From positions 310,001 to 374,000 of the forward strand of contig NZ_JAHCBF010000004.1 in assembly GCF_018398395.1 (NCBI RefSeq): a stretch of DNA of 64,000 nt. Direction: 5' to 3'. This stretch comes from Croceicoccus gelatinilyticus. GTDB lineage: Bacteria > Pseudomonadota > Alphaproteobacteria > Sphingomonadales > Sphingomonadaceae. This document shows, one piece after another, positions 26,976-36,299 of this stretch (position 1 is its first letter; each line of letters begins with the position of its first letter). The position numbers and the translations under genes were made by a program. A model generated the notes under the pieces. That model was not told the origin of the DNA and made no database searches. It worked only from the letters and a program-made list of their open reading frames with translations.

Positions 26976-27265
26976 CGTGCGGTCCTTTCCTTCAGCTTGC
27001 GCTCGATCTCGGCGAGCGAGGCGTTGTCTTCTGCATTGTCCGCGATCAGGCGCGGGGCATCGAATTCCGGGCTGTCGGCAGCGACAAGGCGTTCGACAGT
27101 ATCCATGCGGGCATCGAGGCGGCGGGCGAGCTGGTAGAGTTCTTCCAGCATCTGTTCGTCACCGTCGGTCAGCTTCGGTGCGGTCTTCCACTTGGTCACG
27201 TAGTGAAGCACGAGCCACGGCAGAGCGATGAACAGAATGGGTACGGCAAGAAATTCGATGTCCAT
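26972..27265 (-). CDS. pspB: phage shock protein PspB
   Basis: 97 residues: MDIEFLAVPILFIALPWLVL is the membrane helix, followed by HYVTKWKTAP and a coiled coil with ELYQLARRLDARMDTVERLV. That is the PspB plan, with a tail about 20 residues longer than in E. coli. It lies 4 nt after pspA and overlaps pspC by 4 nt. With PspC it transmits membrane stress to PspA. Confidence 0.87.
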   Translation of the reverse strand: MDIEFLAVPILFIALPWLVLHYVTKWKTAPKLTDGDEQMLEELYQLARRLDARMDTVERLVAADSPEFDAPRLIADNAEDNASLAEIERKLKERTAR

Positions 27266-27269
27266 CGGA

Positions 27270-27953
27270 TCAGTCCTCCTTGGCGTCGCCCTTGAGGGCG
27301 CGCTTCATGTCTTCGAGTTCGGCATCGACGGTGTCGTCGATGTTTAGGGCGTCGATCTGTTCAGCCAGGCTCATCTCGCCCTTGGCGGCGGACAGGCTGA
27401 TCGCCTCTGCCCGGCCCTCGGCATAGTCGACGCGGCGTTCGAGCTGGTCGAAACGGGCCATCGCCTCGTCCACCCGCTCGGTCGAAAGCAGCGTGCGCAG
27501 CTTGTAGCGGTTTTCCGCGCTTTCGAGGCGGGCCGCGATCTGGCTCTGCCGGCTGCGGGCTTCGCGAAGGCGGCCCTGCAGCTTGGAGATGTCCTCTTCA
27601 TAGGACCGCAGGCTTTCGTCGAGCAGTTCGATTTCCGCTTTAAGCTGGGTCGACAGGTCGCCGGCCTTGCGCTTTTCGACAAGAGCGGCGCGGGCCAGAT
27701 CCTCACGCTGCTTCGACAGGGCGAGCTCGGCTTTTTCGCCCCAGTCGGACTGCAGCTTTTCCAGGCGAAGCTGGTGGCGCTGCATTTCCTTCTGGTCGGC
27801 GATCGTGCGGGCCGCGCTGGCGCGGACCTCTACGAGCGTTTCTTCCATCTCGACGATGATCATGCGGATCATCTTGTGCGGATCGTCGGCCTTTTCGATC
27901 AGGTCGGCGAAGTTCGCGGCGATAATGTCACGGGTACGGGAAAAGATGCCCAT
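27270..27953 (-). CDS. pspA: phage shock protein PspA
   Basis: ATG 27953 (MGIFSRTRDIIAANFADLIE) has a GGAG site 8 nt upstream and gives 227 residues, the normal PspA/IM30 length. The chain is almost wholly helical: DDPHKMIRMIIVEMEETLVE, the QKEMQRHQLRLEKLQSDW coil, and an ESCRT-III-like hairpin. PspA binds stressed inner membrane and inhibits PspF when idle. The frame stays open for 68 codons further upstream to ATG 28157, which overlaps the stop of the preceding small gene (ATGA), so a 295-residue form is possible. Confidence 0.93.
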   Translation of the reverse strand: MGIFSRTRDIIAANFADLIEKADDPHKMIRMIIVEMEETLVEVRASAARTIADQKEMQRHQLRLEKLQSDWGEKAELALSKQREDLARAALVEKRKAGDLSTQLKAEIELLDESLRSYEEDISKLQGRLREARSRQSQIAARLESAENRYKLRTLLSTERVDEAMARFDQLERRVDYAEGRAEAISLSAAKGEMSLAEQIDALNIDDTVDAELEDMKRALKGDAKED

Positions 27954-28153
27954 CAACGGCGCTCCATACTGGCTAATGTCCATGTTCCTGCGGCTTTCGG
28001 GGCGGACGGCGTCCTGTCCCTCGGCCTTGTTTCCGTTGCGAAGACGCGCGACCTCGCTGTCGATCCGCGACGAGGCCCGCTCTTCGCGGTTCGTCACGCG
28101 AGCGGCGCGACGGCGACGTTCCTCGCGTTCGGGTTCGAGGTCGAACGGTTCGC

Positions 28154-28312
28154 TCATGCCAGCGATCCCTCTACGATCGTGGCCGGCGCAGCGAACTGCG
28201 GGGCCTCGTGCAGCTGCTGGCTCAGCGCGAAGACGTTGAGCGACAGCATGGCCACCAGGCTGGCCATCGAGGACCAGGCTACGGGGCTTTGCTTTGCAAG
28301 ACGGTTGAACAT
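28154..28312 (-). CDS. small membrane protein, first gene of the psp operon
   Basis: 52 residues from ATG 28312, with a good GGAAGGGA site just upstream. It has one hydrophobic segment (SSMASLVAMLSLNVFALSQQ, about 14-33) and a short polar tail. It is the first gene behind the sigma-54 promoter at 28349-28364, and its TGA overlaps an ATG in frame with pspA. I recognise no family. Its position suggests a role in the phage-shock response. Confidence 0.65.
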   Translation of the reverse strand: MFNRLAKQSPVAWSSMASLVAMLSLNVFALSQQLHEAPQFAAPATIVEGSLA

Positions 28313-28348
28313 GGTGTCCCTTCCTCCAATCGGGTTCACCGAGCATTC

Positions 28349-28364
28349 AGCAAGAGGTGTGCCA
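28349..28364 (-). promoter_or_regulatory. sigma-54 (-24/-12) promoter of the psp operon
   Basis: On the minus strand TGGCAC, five bases, TTGCT matches the -24/-12 consensus closely. The predicted start is near 28338, giving a 5' leader of about 26 nt before the first ATG. PspF, the expected activator, is encoded divergently. Confidence 0.88.
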
Positions 28365-28381
28365 GTTTCAATTTATGTCGG

Positions 28382-28406
28382 AAAAACAGTGCTTTGAGCA
28401 GTTTTT
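28382..28406. promoter_or_regulatory. candidate PspF upstream activating sequence
   Basis: An imperfect inverted repeat, AAAAACAGTGCT then TTG then AGCAGTTTTT, lies 18 bp upstream of the sigma-54 promoter between the psp operon and pspF. Position and symmetry fit an enhancer for PspF. It would also lie at the pspF promoter, allowing autoregulation as in E. coli. Confidence 0.6.
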
Positions 28407-28466
28407 CCGCCATACCAACATCTGGGCATATTGCCATCACTTGGGAATTTTCGCTAATGTTTGGGC

Positions 28467-29498
28467 ATGGAGCGGGAAAACCAGTTCGTCGGCCAGTCGC
28501 AGTCGATCCTCGACGCGGTAGAACGCGCCAGCCGCGCCGCCGCGCTCTCGCGCCCGGTCCTCGTCATTGGGGAGCGCGGGACCGGCAAGGAACTGATTGC
28601 CGAGCGCCTGCACCGCCTGTCCGACCGCTGGGGTGAACCGCTGGTCGTGATGAACTGCGCCGCCCTTCCCGAGACGCTGATCGAGGCCGAACTTTTCGGG
28701 CACGAGGCAGGTGCATTCACCGGCGCCACGAAAGTGCGCGAAGGCCGGTTCGAGGAAGCCGATGGCGGCACGCTGTTCCTTGACGAACTGGGCACGTTGT
28801 CGATGGCCGCGCAGGAACGCCTGCTGCGCGCGGTCGAATATGGCGAAGTTACGCGCATCGGCTCTTCGCGGCCCAAGCGGGTCGACGTGCGTATCGTCGC
28901 CGCCACGAACGAGGATCTTCCCGCGCTTGCCGAACAGGGCAAGTTCCGCGCCGACCTTCTCGACCGGCTGAGCTTCGAAGTCATCACTCTCCCGCCCCTG
29001 CGCGCGCGTGAGGGCGACGTGCTTGTCCTCGCTGACTTCTTCGGCCGCCGCATGGCCGCAGAGCTCCGATGGGAGGAATGGCCCGGCTTTTCCGACAGCG
29101 TCATGGACCAGCTCGAAGATCACGACTGGCCCGGCAACGTGCGCGAATTGCGCAACGTGATCGAACGCGCGGTCTATCGCTGGAACATGTGGGACATCCC
29201 GATCGGCGAAGTCGTGTTCGATCCCTTCGACAGCCCCTGGGCCCCGAAGTCCTCGCCCGTCGCGCAGGCCCCCGCCGCTGCCGCTGCCGCTGCTCCTGCA
29301 CCTGCCGCGAAGAAACCCGCCTTCGACTATTCCGCGGTTACCGACCTTCGCCTTGCCGTCGACGGCCACGAAAAGGCGATCGTGGAGGCCGCGCTCGACC
29401 GCAATCGCTGGAACCAGCGCAAGACGGCAGAAGCGCTGGGCGTGACATACGACCAGCTGCGCCACTGCATGAAGAAGCACGAGATCACGGCAAGTTAA
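28467..29498 (+). CDS. pspF: psp operon sigma-54-dependent activator PspF
   Basis: ATG 28467 gives 343 residues (an in-frame TTG lies at 28461). The AAA+ domain starts at once (MERENQFVGQSQSILDAVER) with no receiver domain, as in PspF. Walker A-like GERGTGKE, the GAFTGA loop (in HEAGAFTGATKVREGRFEEA), Walker B TLFLDELG and the R-finger region are present. An Ala/Pro-rich linker leads to a Fis-type HTH (KTAEALGVTYDQLRHCMKKH). It contacts sigma-54 RNA polymerase to open the divergent psp promoter and is held by PspA in unstressed cells. Confidence 0.95.
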   Translation: MERENQFVGQSQSILDAVERASRAAALSRPVLVIGERGTGKELIAERLHRLSDRWGEPLVVMNCAALPETLIEAELFGHEAGAFTGATKVREGRFEEADGGTLFLDELGTLSMAAQERLLRAVEYGEVTRIGSSRPKRVDVRIVAATNEDLPALAEQGKFRADLLDRLSFEVITLPPLRAREGDVLVLADFFGRRMAAELRWEEWPGFSDSVMDQLEDHDWPGNVRELRNVIERAVYRWNMWDIPIGEVVFDPFDSPWAPKSSPVAQAPAAAAAAAPAPAAKKPAFDYSAVTDLRLAVDGHEKAIVEAALDRNRWNQRKTAEALGVTYDQLRHCMKKHEITAS

Positions 29499-29542
29499 CG
29501 CCTTTGCCGTACAAGGCCCGCCGGGGAATTGCGGGGGATTTG

Positions 29543-29842
29543 ATGCGTAGTCTCAGGATAGCCATGCGTGTCATGGCGGTTGCCAGCCTTCTCGTGTCGA
29601 TCGCGGGCGGCTCGCTTTACATGAAATACAGGGACGATCCGGTCGTCATGCAAAAGCTTCAGGCCGCGGCGATCTCGCAATATGGTGGCGAAAACGCGGG
29701 CGAACTGGGCGCGCAGGTCAGCCGCATGGGCGAAATGATGGCTTTTCTAGGCAATACGCCCGCCGATGCGGAGGGTGACGATGATCTGGCCGCATGGTAT
29801 GCCGCCGATGCCGCTGTGGAAGACCCCCAACCGATCGAATAG
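29543..29842 (+). CDS. hypothetical membrane-anchored protein
   Basis: ATG 29543 follows a GGGGG stretch. The 99-residue protein has one N-terminal helix (MRSLRIAMRVMAVASLLVSI, about 8-27) that may be an uncleaved signal, then an acidic soluble region with EGDDDLAAWYAADAAVEDPQ. I do not recognise it. It lies 45 bp after pspF on the same strand and could be co-transcribed. Confidence 0.65.
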   Translation: MRSLRIAMRVMAVASLLVSIAGGSLYMKYRDDPVVMQKLQAAAISQYGGENAGELGAQVSRMGEMMAFLGNTPADAEGDDDLAAWYAADAAVEDPQPIE

Positions 29843-29988
29843 GTGATTGCCGCGCGCACTTGTAAATCGCGCGCAAAGCGCCTAATTGGCGACTCATCCC
29901 GACATTGTCGCAAGCAAGGCCGGGCCGGAGCGGACACGCCCCGGCACGATTTCTCGCATGCATACGGGACCTGACAACCGGAGACCGA

Positions 29989-30564
29989 ATGACCGACATC
30001 GCACGCGCAACCGACCTGATCGAGCAGGAAGTAAAGGCTTCCGGCTTCGACCTCGTGCGCGTGAAGCTGTTCGGTCAGGACGACGAACGCACGCTGCAGG
30101 TCATGGCCGAGGACCCGGCGACGGGCCAGCTGGTGATCGACCAGTGCATGGCGCTGTCCCGCCGCATCTCCAGCGCGCTGGACGCCAAGGAAGAAGCCGG
30201 CGACGACCTGATCGACGGGGCCTATCGCCTCGAAGTCAGCAGCCCGGGCATCGACCGTCCGCTTACCCGCGCGAAGGACTATGCCAACTGGGCAGGTCAC
30301 GAGGCGCGGATCAACATTTCCAAGGATGCCAAAGCGCCGACGAGTAACCGCCGCACGTTTCACGGCGACCTCATCGGTCTGGAAGGCGATAACGTTGTCG
30401 TCGAAGACCGCAAGAACGGGCGGGTCGAAATCCCGCTTGCCACCATTCATTCGGCCAAGCTCGTCCTTACCGACAAGCTGATCAAGGCCACCGTGCCGCT
30501 GGACACGACCGGCGCGGATGAAATCATCGAAACCGAAGACGATCTTCAGGAACAGGAAGACTGA
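29989..30564 (+). CDS. rimP: ribosome maturation factor RimP
   Basis: ATG 29989 gives 191 residues. The N-terminal domain has DLVRVKLFGQDDERTLQVMA and the signature YRLEVSSPGIDRPLTRAKDY; the C-terminal SH3-like barrel spans HGDLIGLEGDNVVVEDRKNG. An acidic tail ends it. RimP helps 30S subunit assembly. It heads the conserved rimP-nusA-ylxR-infB group, 2 nt before nusA. Confidence 0.96.
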   Translation: MTDIARATDLIEQEVKASGFDLVRVKLFGQDDERTLQVMAEDPATGQLVIDQCMALSRRISSALDAKEEAGDDLIDGAYRLEVSSPGIDRPLTRAKDYANWAGHEARINISKDAKAPTSNRRTFHGDLIGLEGDNVVVEDRKNGRVEIPLATIHSAKLVLTDKLIKATVPLDTTGADEIIETEDDLQEQED

Positions 30565-30566
30565 TA

Positions 30567-32219
30567 ATGGCCAGCCCGATTTCCGCAAATCGCGCCGAAC
30601 TGCTCGCCATCGCCAACTCGGTGGCGAACGAGAAGATGATCGACAAGTCGATCGTCATCGAGGCGATGGAAGAGGCGATCCAGAAGTCCGCCCGCAACCG
30701 TTACGGTGCGGAAAACGACATCCGTGCCAAGCTTGACCCGAACACCGGCGATCTTCGCCTGTGGCGCGTCGTCGAGGTTGTCGAAGAGGTCGAGGACTAC
30801 TTCAAGCAGGTCAGCGTCGAGCAGGCCCAGAAGCTTCAGGACGGCGCAGCCGTGGGCGACTTCATCGTCGACCCGCTGCCCCCTGTCGACCTTGGCCGCA
30901 TCGACGCGCAGTCGGCAAAGCAGGTGATCTTCCAGAAGGTCCGCGATGCCGAGCGTGAGCGTCAGTACGAGGAATTCAAGGATCGCGCGGGTGAAATCAT
31001 CACCGGCGTCATCAAGTCGGTCGAATTCGGCCACGTGATCGTGAACCTCGGTCGCGCCGAAGGCATCATCCGCCGCGATCAGCAGATCCCGCGCGAAGTC
31101 GCCCGCGTCGGCGAACGCATCCGCGCATGGATCAGCAAGGTCGAGCGTTCGAACCGCGGCCCGCAGATCTTCCTGTCGCGCGCCCACCCCGAGTTCATGA
31201 AGAAGCTCTTCGCGCAGGAAGTGCCCGAAATCTACGATGGCATCATCGAGATCAAGGCAGCCGCCCGCGATCCGGGCAGCCGCGCCAAGATCGGCGTGAT
31301 CAGCCATGACAGCTCGATCGACCCCGTCGGCGCCTGCGTCGGCATGAAGGGCAGCCGCGTTCAGGCCGTCGTGCAGGAACTGCAGGGCGAGAAGATCGAC
31401 ATCATTCCGTGGAGCGAGGACACCGCGACCTTCATCGTCAACGCGCTGCAGCCCGCCACGGTCAGCCGTGTCGTTCTTGACGAAGAAGAAGGCCGCATCG
31501 AAGTCGTCGTTCCCGACGACCAGCTTTCGCTTGCCATCGGTCGCCGCGGTCAGAACGTGCGTCTCGCATCGCAGCTGACCGACAGCCAGATCGACATCAT
31601 GACCGAGGCTGAATCGAGCGAGAAGCGCCAGAAGGAATTCGCCGAGCGCTCCAAGATGTTCGAGGAAGAGCTCGACGTCGACGAAACGCTCTCGCAGCTG
31701 CTGGTGGCCGAAGGCTTCACCGAACTGGATGAAGTTGCTTACGTCGAGATGGCCGAACTGGCCGGTATCGAAGGCTTCGACGAAGAACTCGCCGAAGAAC
31801 TGCAGTCACGTGCAGTCGAAGCGCTGGAACGCCGCGAGGCGACCTACCGCGAGGCTCGCCTCGAGCTTGGCGTCGAGGACGCACTGGCCGACATCCCGCA
31901 CCTGACCGAGGAAATGCTCGTCGTGCTAGGCAAGGGTGGCATCAAGACGCTGGACGATCTCGCCGACCTCGCCACCGACGAACTGATCGCGAAGAAGCGC
32001 GAAGCGCCGCGTCGCCGCAACAACACCGACGGCCCGCCGCTGAAGCGCAACGTGCGCGAAGGCGACAAGGGCGGCGTGCTGGGCGAATTTGGCCTTTCGG
32101 AAGAGCAGGGCAACGAGATCATCATGGCGGCCCGCGCTCACTGGTTCGAAGACGAGGAGCCGGCCGAAGCTGCCGCTCCCGCAGCAGAGGAGGCCGCCGA
32201 TGCGGAATCCTCACAATGA
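30567..32219 (+). CDS. nusA: transcription termination/antitermination protein NusA
   Basis: 550 residues. An N-terminal RNA-polymerase-binding domain (1-130) is followed by S1 (GEIITGVIKSVEFGHVIVNL) and two KH domains (ISHDSSIDPVGACVGMKGSR; QLSLAIGRRGQNVRLASQLT). Two C-terminal helix-hairpin-helix repeats (DETLSQLLVAEGFTELDEVA and LTEEMLVVLGKGGIKTLDDL) follow. An insertion and Ala/Glu tail make it longer than the 495 residues of E. coli. It controls pausing, termination and rRNA antitermination. The ylxR start overlaps its end by 20 nt. Confidence 0.97.
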   Translation: MASPISANRAELLAIANSVANEKMIDKSIVIEAMEEAIQKSARNRYGAENDIRAKLDPNTGDLRLWRVVEVVEEVEDYFKQVSVEQAQKLQDGAAVGDFIVDPLPPVDLGRIDAQSAKQVIFQKVRDAERERQYEEFKDRAGEIITGVIKSVEFGHVIVNLGRAEGIIRRDQQIPREVARVGERIRAWISKVERSNRGPQIFLSRAHPEFMKKLFAQEVPEIYDGIIEIKAAARDPGSRAKIGVISHDSSIDPVGACVGMKGSRVQAVVQELQGEKIDIIPWSEDTATFIVNALQPATVSRVVLDEEEGRIEVVVPDDQLSLAIGRRGQNVRLASQLTDSQIDIMTEAESSEKRQKEFAERSKMFEEELDVDETLSQLLVAEGFTELDEVAYVEMAELAGIEGFDEELAEELQSRAVEALERREATYREARLELGVEDALADIPHLTEEMLVVLGKGGIKTLDDLADLATDELIAKKREAPRRRNNTDGPPLKRNVREGDKGGVLGEFGLSEEQGNEIIMAARAHWFEDEEPAEAAAPAAEEAADAESSQ

Positions 32220-32934
32220 GCCGCTAAGCGAAAGCTTCGATGACGGATCGGTGCGCTCTGCCAAGAGCGCGCCGGAACGCCGCTGTGTCCTGACCGGGCG
32301 CACCGAGCCGCGTGAACGCCTGCTGCGTCTCGCCATCGGTCCCGAAGGCCAGGTCCTGCCCGACGCCCATGCCAAGGCGCCGGGCCGAGGCGCGTGGATC
32401 GGTGTCAGCCGCGAAGAGCTTGAAGAAGCAATGGCCAAGGGCCATCTGAAGGGTGCGCTGGCCCGCGGGTTCAAGGGTGCGCCCCTGTCGATCCCCGCGG
32501 ATCTTCCCGATCTTGCCGAAGCGGCCCTGCGCCGTGCATTTGCCGACAGGCTCGGGATCGAGTGGCGTTCGGGCAATGTGCTTGCAGGGTCCGATCGCAT
32601 TGCCGAACAGGCCCGATCGGGCCGCGTCGCCTGGCTTGCCCATGCATCCGATGCGGGCGAGGACGGGTCGAAGCGGCTGGACCAGGCCTGGCGCGTGGGA
32701 AGCGATGCGGAAGGCACCGGAAAGACGGGCGTGACCTTGCCTCTGGACCGGGCGGCTCTCTCTGTGGCATTGGGCCGCGAGAATGTCGTCCACCTGGCAT
32801 TGACCGATCGAGCCGCCGCCGGGCGTGTTGAAGCCCAACTGGCACGATTGGCGCGTTTTCTGACTGCCCGTACCCCGGGACATGACAGCCCGCCCGTCGG
32901 TGACGACCCGCCCCGTGAGGGTCAGGCCGTTTAA
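32200..32934 (+). CDS. YlxR-family (DUF448) RNA-binding protein
   Basis: ATG 32200 overlaps nusA by 20 nt; 244 residues. The YlxR domain (residues 25-105) has [20 protein letters not shown] and the K-PGRGAWI motif. The rest (110-230) has the [14 protein letters not shown] type layout of an L7Ae-like domain, a fusion common in alphaproteobacteria. A nucleoid- or RNA-associated regulatory role is reported for the family. Gene order nusA-ylxR-infB is conserved. Confidence 0.9.
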   Translation: MRNPHNEPLSESFDDGSVRSAKSAPERRCVLTGRTEPRERLLRLAIGPEGQVLPDAHAKAPGRGAWIGVSREELEEAMAKGHLKGALARGFKGAPLSIPADLPDLAEAALRRAFADRLGIEWRSGNVLAGSDRIAEQARSGRVAWLAHASDAGEDGSKRLDQAWRVGSDAEGTGKTGVTLPLDRAALSVALGRENVVHLALTDRAAAGRVEAQLARLARFLTARTPGHDSPPVGDDPPREGQAV

Positions 32935-33021
32935 CCGGCCGCGACCGAAGATGGGAAGCGCCGGTCCAGTCCGTTGGACCGGTGGACGAGATGAAGAATA
33001 TTTGAAGGACGTTTTGACCGT

Positions 33022-35619
33022 ATGAGCGATACCAACGACACCCCCCGGACCCGCAAGCCGCTTGGCCTCAAGCGCTCGGTGGACGCGGGCGAGGTCAAGC
33101 AGACCTTCAGCCACGGCCGCACCAACAAGGTGGCGGTCGAGGTCAAGCGTCGCCGCAAGATCCTGAAGCCGGGTGAAGCCCCTGCGGCTGCCCCGACGCC
33201 GGAGGCAGAAGCCCCCGTCGCGGCCCCCGCACCTGCGCCCGCGCCGGCCCCGAAGCCCGCGGCCAAGAAGCCCGCCACGCGCGAAAGCCGCCAGGAAATG
33301 CAGGCCCGCCTGCTGCGCGAGGCCGAAGAGGCACGCCTTGCCGCCCTGGAGGAAGCCAACCGCCGCGAACAGGAAGAAAAGCAGCGCGCTCTCGACGAAG
33401 AGAAGCAGCGTGCCGAAGACAACCGCAAGGCCGAGGAAGAGGCCGAGAAGGCTGCTGCTGCAGAGGCCAAGGCCGCTGCAGAGAAGCCCAAGGCAGAAGC
33501 CAAGGAAGAGCCCAAGGCCGAGGAAGCACCGGCCGAGGAAGCTCCTGCCGCGCCTGCCGAAACCGAAGAGACCAGCGACGAGGCATCGCCCGCGCCGCGC
33601 CGGTTCACGCCGGTCAAGCGCCCCGAGCCCAAGCGTCCGCCGGCCGAGAAGGACGCCAAGAAGCCCGCTCGCGGCGCCGAAAAGCGCGACGACCGTTCGG
33701 CCGAGGCCAAGCCCGATCGTCGCCGCAGCGGCAAGCTGTCGGTGTCGAAGGCCCTGAACGAGGACGAAGGCCGCCGTGCCCGCAGCCTCGCAGCGCTGAA
33801 GCGTGCGCGTGAAAAGGAACGCCGCATGCAGGGCGGTGGTGGCGGTTCGCGCGCACCCCGCGAAAAGCAGGTCCGCGACGTTATCGTCCCCGAGGCGATC
33901 ATGGTGCAGGAACTGGCACAGCGCATGGCCGAGAAGGGCGCCGACCTTGTGAAGGAGCTCTTCAACCTGGGCATGATGGTCACCGTCAACCAGACGATCG
34001 ACCAGGACACCGCGGAACTTCTGGTCGAACAGTTCGGCCACAACGTGCAGCGCGTGTCCGAGGCCGATGTCGACATCGACACGACCGTGGACGTCGATCC
34101 GGAAGAGTCGCTGAAGCCGCGTCCGCCCGTCGTCACGATCATGGGCCACGTCGACCATGGCAAGACCAGCCTGCTGGACGCGCTGCGCGGTACGGACGTG
34201 ACCCGCGGCGAAGCCGGTGGCATCACGCAGCACATCGGCGCGTACCAGATCACCACCAAGGACAAGCAGAAGATCACGTTCCTCGATACGCCCGGACACG
34301 AGGCGTTTACCGAGATGCGTGCGCGCGGTGCCAATGTCACCGACATCGTCATCCTTGTCGTGGCAGCCGACGACGGCCTGATGCCGCAGACGATCGAGGC
34401 CATCAATCACACGAAGGCCGCGGGCGTTCCGATGATCGTCGCGATCAACAAATGCGACAAGCCCGAAGCCAATCCGCAGAAGATCCGCGAGCGTCTGCTC
34501 GAACACGAGATCATCGTGGAAGCCATGAGCGGTGACGTTCAGGACGTGGAGGTTTCGGCCAAGACGAAGCAGGGTCTCGACAAGCTTCTCGAAGCGATCA
34601 ACCTGCAGGCCGAACTGCTCGAACTGAAGGCCAACCCCGACCGCGACGCCGAGGCGACCGTGATCGAGGCGAAGCTCGACAAGGGCAAGGGTCCGCTGGC
34701 CACCGTGCTCGTCACGCGCGGCACGCTCAAGCGCGGCGACATCTTCGTCGTCGGCACCGAAAGCGGCCGTGTCCGTGCGCTGCACGACGACAAGGGCAAG
34801 CAATTGAAGGAAGCCGGTCCGTCCATGCCGGTCGAGGTCCTGGGCCTCGGCGGTGTGCCGAATGCCGGTGACCAGCTTGCCGTCGTCGAGAACGAACAGC
34901 GCGCCCGTGAGGTTTCGGCCTATCGTACCGAGAAGGCGAACGAGAAGCGCACCGCGATCGCACCTGCAAGCTTCGAGAACATGTTCTCGGCGCTGAAGAG
35001 CAACGTAATCGAGTACCCCGTCGTCATCAAGGCCGATGTCCAGGGCTCGGTCGAGGCGATCAGCAATGCGCTTGCCAAGATCTCGAACGACGAGATCAAG
35101 GTCCGCGTGCTGCACTCAGGCGTGGGCGCGATCACCGAAAGCGACGTGACGCTTGCCGCTTCGACCGGCGCGCCGATCATCGGTTTCAACGTGCGTCCCA
35201 ACGCCAAGGCACGTCAGCAGATGGAGAAGGACAAGGTCCGTCTGATGTACCACGACGTGATCTATCACCTGACGGAAGAGATCACGAAGGAACTTGCCGG
35301 CGAGCTTGGTCCCGAGCGGATCGAAAACGTCGTGGGCCGTGCGCAGGTCAAGCAGGTCTTCCCGGCCGGCAAGAAGGACAAGGCAGCCGGTCTGCTCGTC
35401 GAGGAAGGCGTCATCCGCAAGGGCCTGTTCGCGCGTCTTACCCGCGACGACGTCATCGTTTCGGCAACGACGATCGCTTCGCTGCGCCGCTTCAAGGACG
35501 ACGTGGACGAAGTCCGCGCAGGTCTGGAATGCGGTGTCGTGCTGACCGACACGAACGACATCAAGGCTGGCGACCAGCTGGAAGTCTTCGAGGTCGAGGA
35601 ACGCGAACGCGTCCTCTGA
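33022..35619 (+). CDS. infB: translation initiation factor IF-2
   Basis: 865 residues. The N-terminus (1-290) is Ala/Pro/Glu/Lys-rich and low in complexity, with the IF2 assembly repeats ([20 protein letters not shown]). The GTPase core follows: G1 [11 protein letters not shown]2 [15 protein letters not shown]3 DTPGHEAF, G4 NKCDKPEA. Then come the EF-Tu-like domain II and the C-terminal initiator-tRNA-binding domain ([20 protein letters not shown]). IF-2 brings fMet-tRNA to the 30S subunit. A terminator follows at 35645. Confidence 0.97.
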   Translation: MSDTNDTPRTRKPLGLKRSVDAGEVKQTFSHGRTNKVAVEVKRRRKILKPGEAPAAAPTPEAEAPVAAPAPAPAPAPKPAAKKPATRESRQEMQARLLREAEEARLAALEEANRREQEEKQRALDEEKQRAEDNRKAEEEAEKAAAAEAKAAAEKPKAEAKEEPKAEEAPAEEAPAAPAETEETSDEASPAPRRFTPVKRPEPKRPPAEKDAKKPARGAEKRDDRSAEAKPDRRRSGKLSVSKALNEDEGRRARSLAALKRAREKERRMQGGGGGSRAPREKQVRDVIVPEAIMVQELAQRMAEKGADLVKELFNLGMMVTVNQTIDQDTAELLVEQFGHNVQRVSEADVDIDTTVDVDPEESLKPRPPVVTIMGHVDHGKTSLLDALRGTDVTRGEAGGITQHIGAYQITTKDKQKITFLDTPGHEAFTEMRARGANVTDIVILVVAADDGLMPQTIEAINHTKAAGVPMIVAINKCDKPEANPQKIRERLLEHEIIVEAMSGDVQDVEVSAKTKQGLDKLLEAINLQAELLELKANPDRDAEATVIEAKLDKGKGPLATVLVTRGTLKRGDIFVVGTESGRVRALHDDKGKQLKEAGPSMPVEVLGLGGVPNAGDQLAVVENEQRAREVSAYRTEKANEKRTAIAPASFENMFSALKSNVIEYPVVIKADVQGSVEAISNALAKISNDEIKVRVLHSGVGAITESDVTLAASTGAPIIGFNVRPNAKARQQMEKDKVRLMYHDVIYHLTEEITKELAGELGPERIENVVGRAQVKQVFPAGKKDKAAGLLVEEGVIRKGLFARLTRDDVIVSATTIASLRRFKDDVDEVRAGLECGVVLTDTNDIKAGDQLEVFEVEERERVL

Positions 35620-35644
35620 TCGCAAAGGTCTGACTGATGAGAAG

Positions 35645-35686
35645 CGGGGCGCCGGGCTTGTGGTCCGGCGCCCCGTTTCATTTTTA
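35645..35686 (+). terminator. intrinsic terminator after infB
   Basis: An 11-bp perfect stem (35645-35655 with 35665-35675) is followed by TTTCATTTTT. It separates infB from the DUF1697 gene and so ends the rimP-infB group. Confidence 0.88.
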
Positions 35687-35701
35687 CTCGGGAGAGCTTG
35701 A

Positions 35702-36238
35702 ATGCCCCGCTACTGCGCCTTCTTCGCCAGCATGAATGTCGGCGGGAATCGTCTGAAGATGACCGACCTGCGCGACGCGCTGGAGCGGGAGGACCTGGAA
35801 GACGCGGAGACCGTCGTCGCCAGCGGGAACGTGCTGTTCTCTTTCGACGACCGCCCGTCGGACGGCCTGTCCGAAATGCTGGCCTTCATCGTGAAGGACC
35901 GCTTCGGCTTTGCCACCTTCGCCGCCGTGCGCAACGCGGACGAGGTGCGCGCCGCGTTCGAGGGCAATCCCTTCCACGGTGAAGGCGAGGACAAGATGGT
36001 CCATACGCTCTTCCTCGACGAACCGGCGGACCCGGCCAAGTTCGAAGCCATGGTCGAGGCCTACGAAGGCCGCGGGCCGGAGCGGATGGCCTTGGGCGAT
36101 GGCTGCATCTATGTCGATTACATCGAGAGCGTGGGCAATTCGAAGCTGACCGGCGCCTTCATCGAACGGCGGCTGGAACGGCGGGTGACGGGCCGCAACA
36201 TGAGCTCGCTCAAGCGCATTCACGAAAAGATGGTCTGA
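35702..36238 (+). CDS. DUF1697 domain-containing protein
   Basis: 178 residues matching DUF1697 over the full length: RYCAFFASMNVGGNRLKMTD (the usual A-LRG-NVGG start, here ASMNVGG), ASGNVLFSFDD, and the end KLTGAFIERRLERRVTGRNM. The function of this family is unknown. It has its own start 16 nt after the infB terminator and is followed by a terminator that also serves the convergent RcnB-like gene. Confidence 0.88.
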   Translation: MPRYCAFFASMNVGGNRLKMTDLRDALEREDLEDAETVVASGNVLFSFDDRPSDGLSEMLAFIVKDRFGFATFAAVRNADEVRAAFEGNPFHGEGEDKMVHTLFLDEPADPAKFEAMVEAYEGRGPERMALGDGCIYVDYIESVGNSKLTGAFIERRLERRVTGRNMSSLKRIHEKMV

Positions 36239-36242
36239 TACG

Positions 36243-36271
36243 AAAAAGGGCGAGCCGCGAGGCCCGCCCTT
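36243..36271 (-). terminator. terminator of the first RcnB-like gene (minus strand)
   Basis: On the minus strand an 11-bp stem (36271-36261 with 36256-36246, one mismatch) ends in TTTTT. Converging transcripts from the DUF1697 gene also meet it. Confidence 0.8.
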
Positions 36272-36299
36272 GTCCGTTTGCTCACGCTATTCGCGCGTG

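Noticed and set aside
32224-35115. 963-codon minus-strand frame opposite ylxR-infB
   Set aside because: IF-2 and YlxR on the plus strand are complete and conserved; the antisense frame has no recognisable domain.
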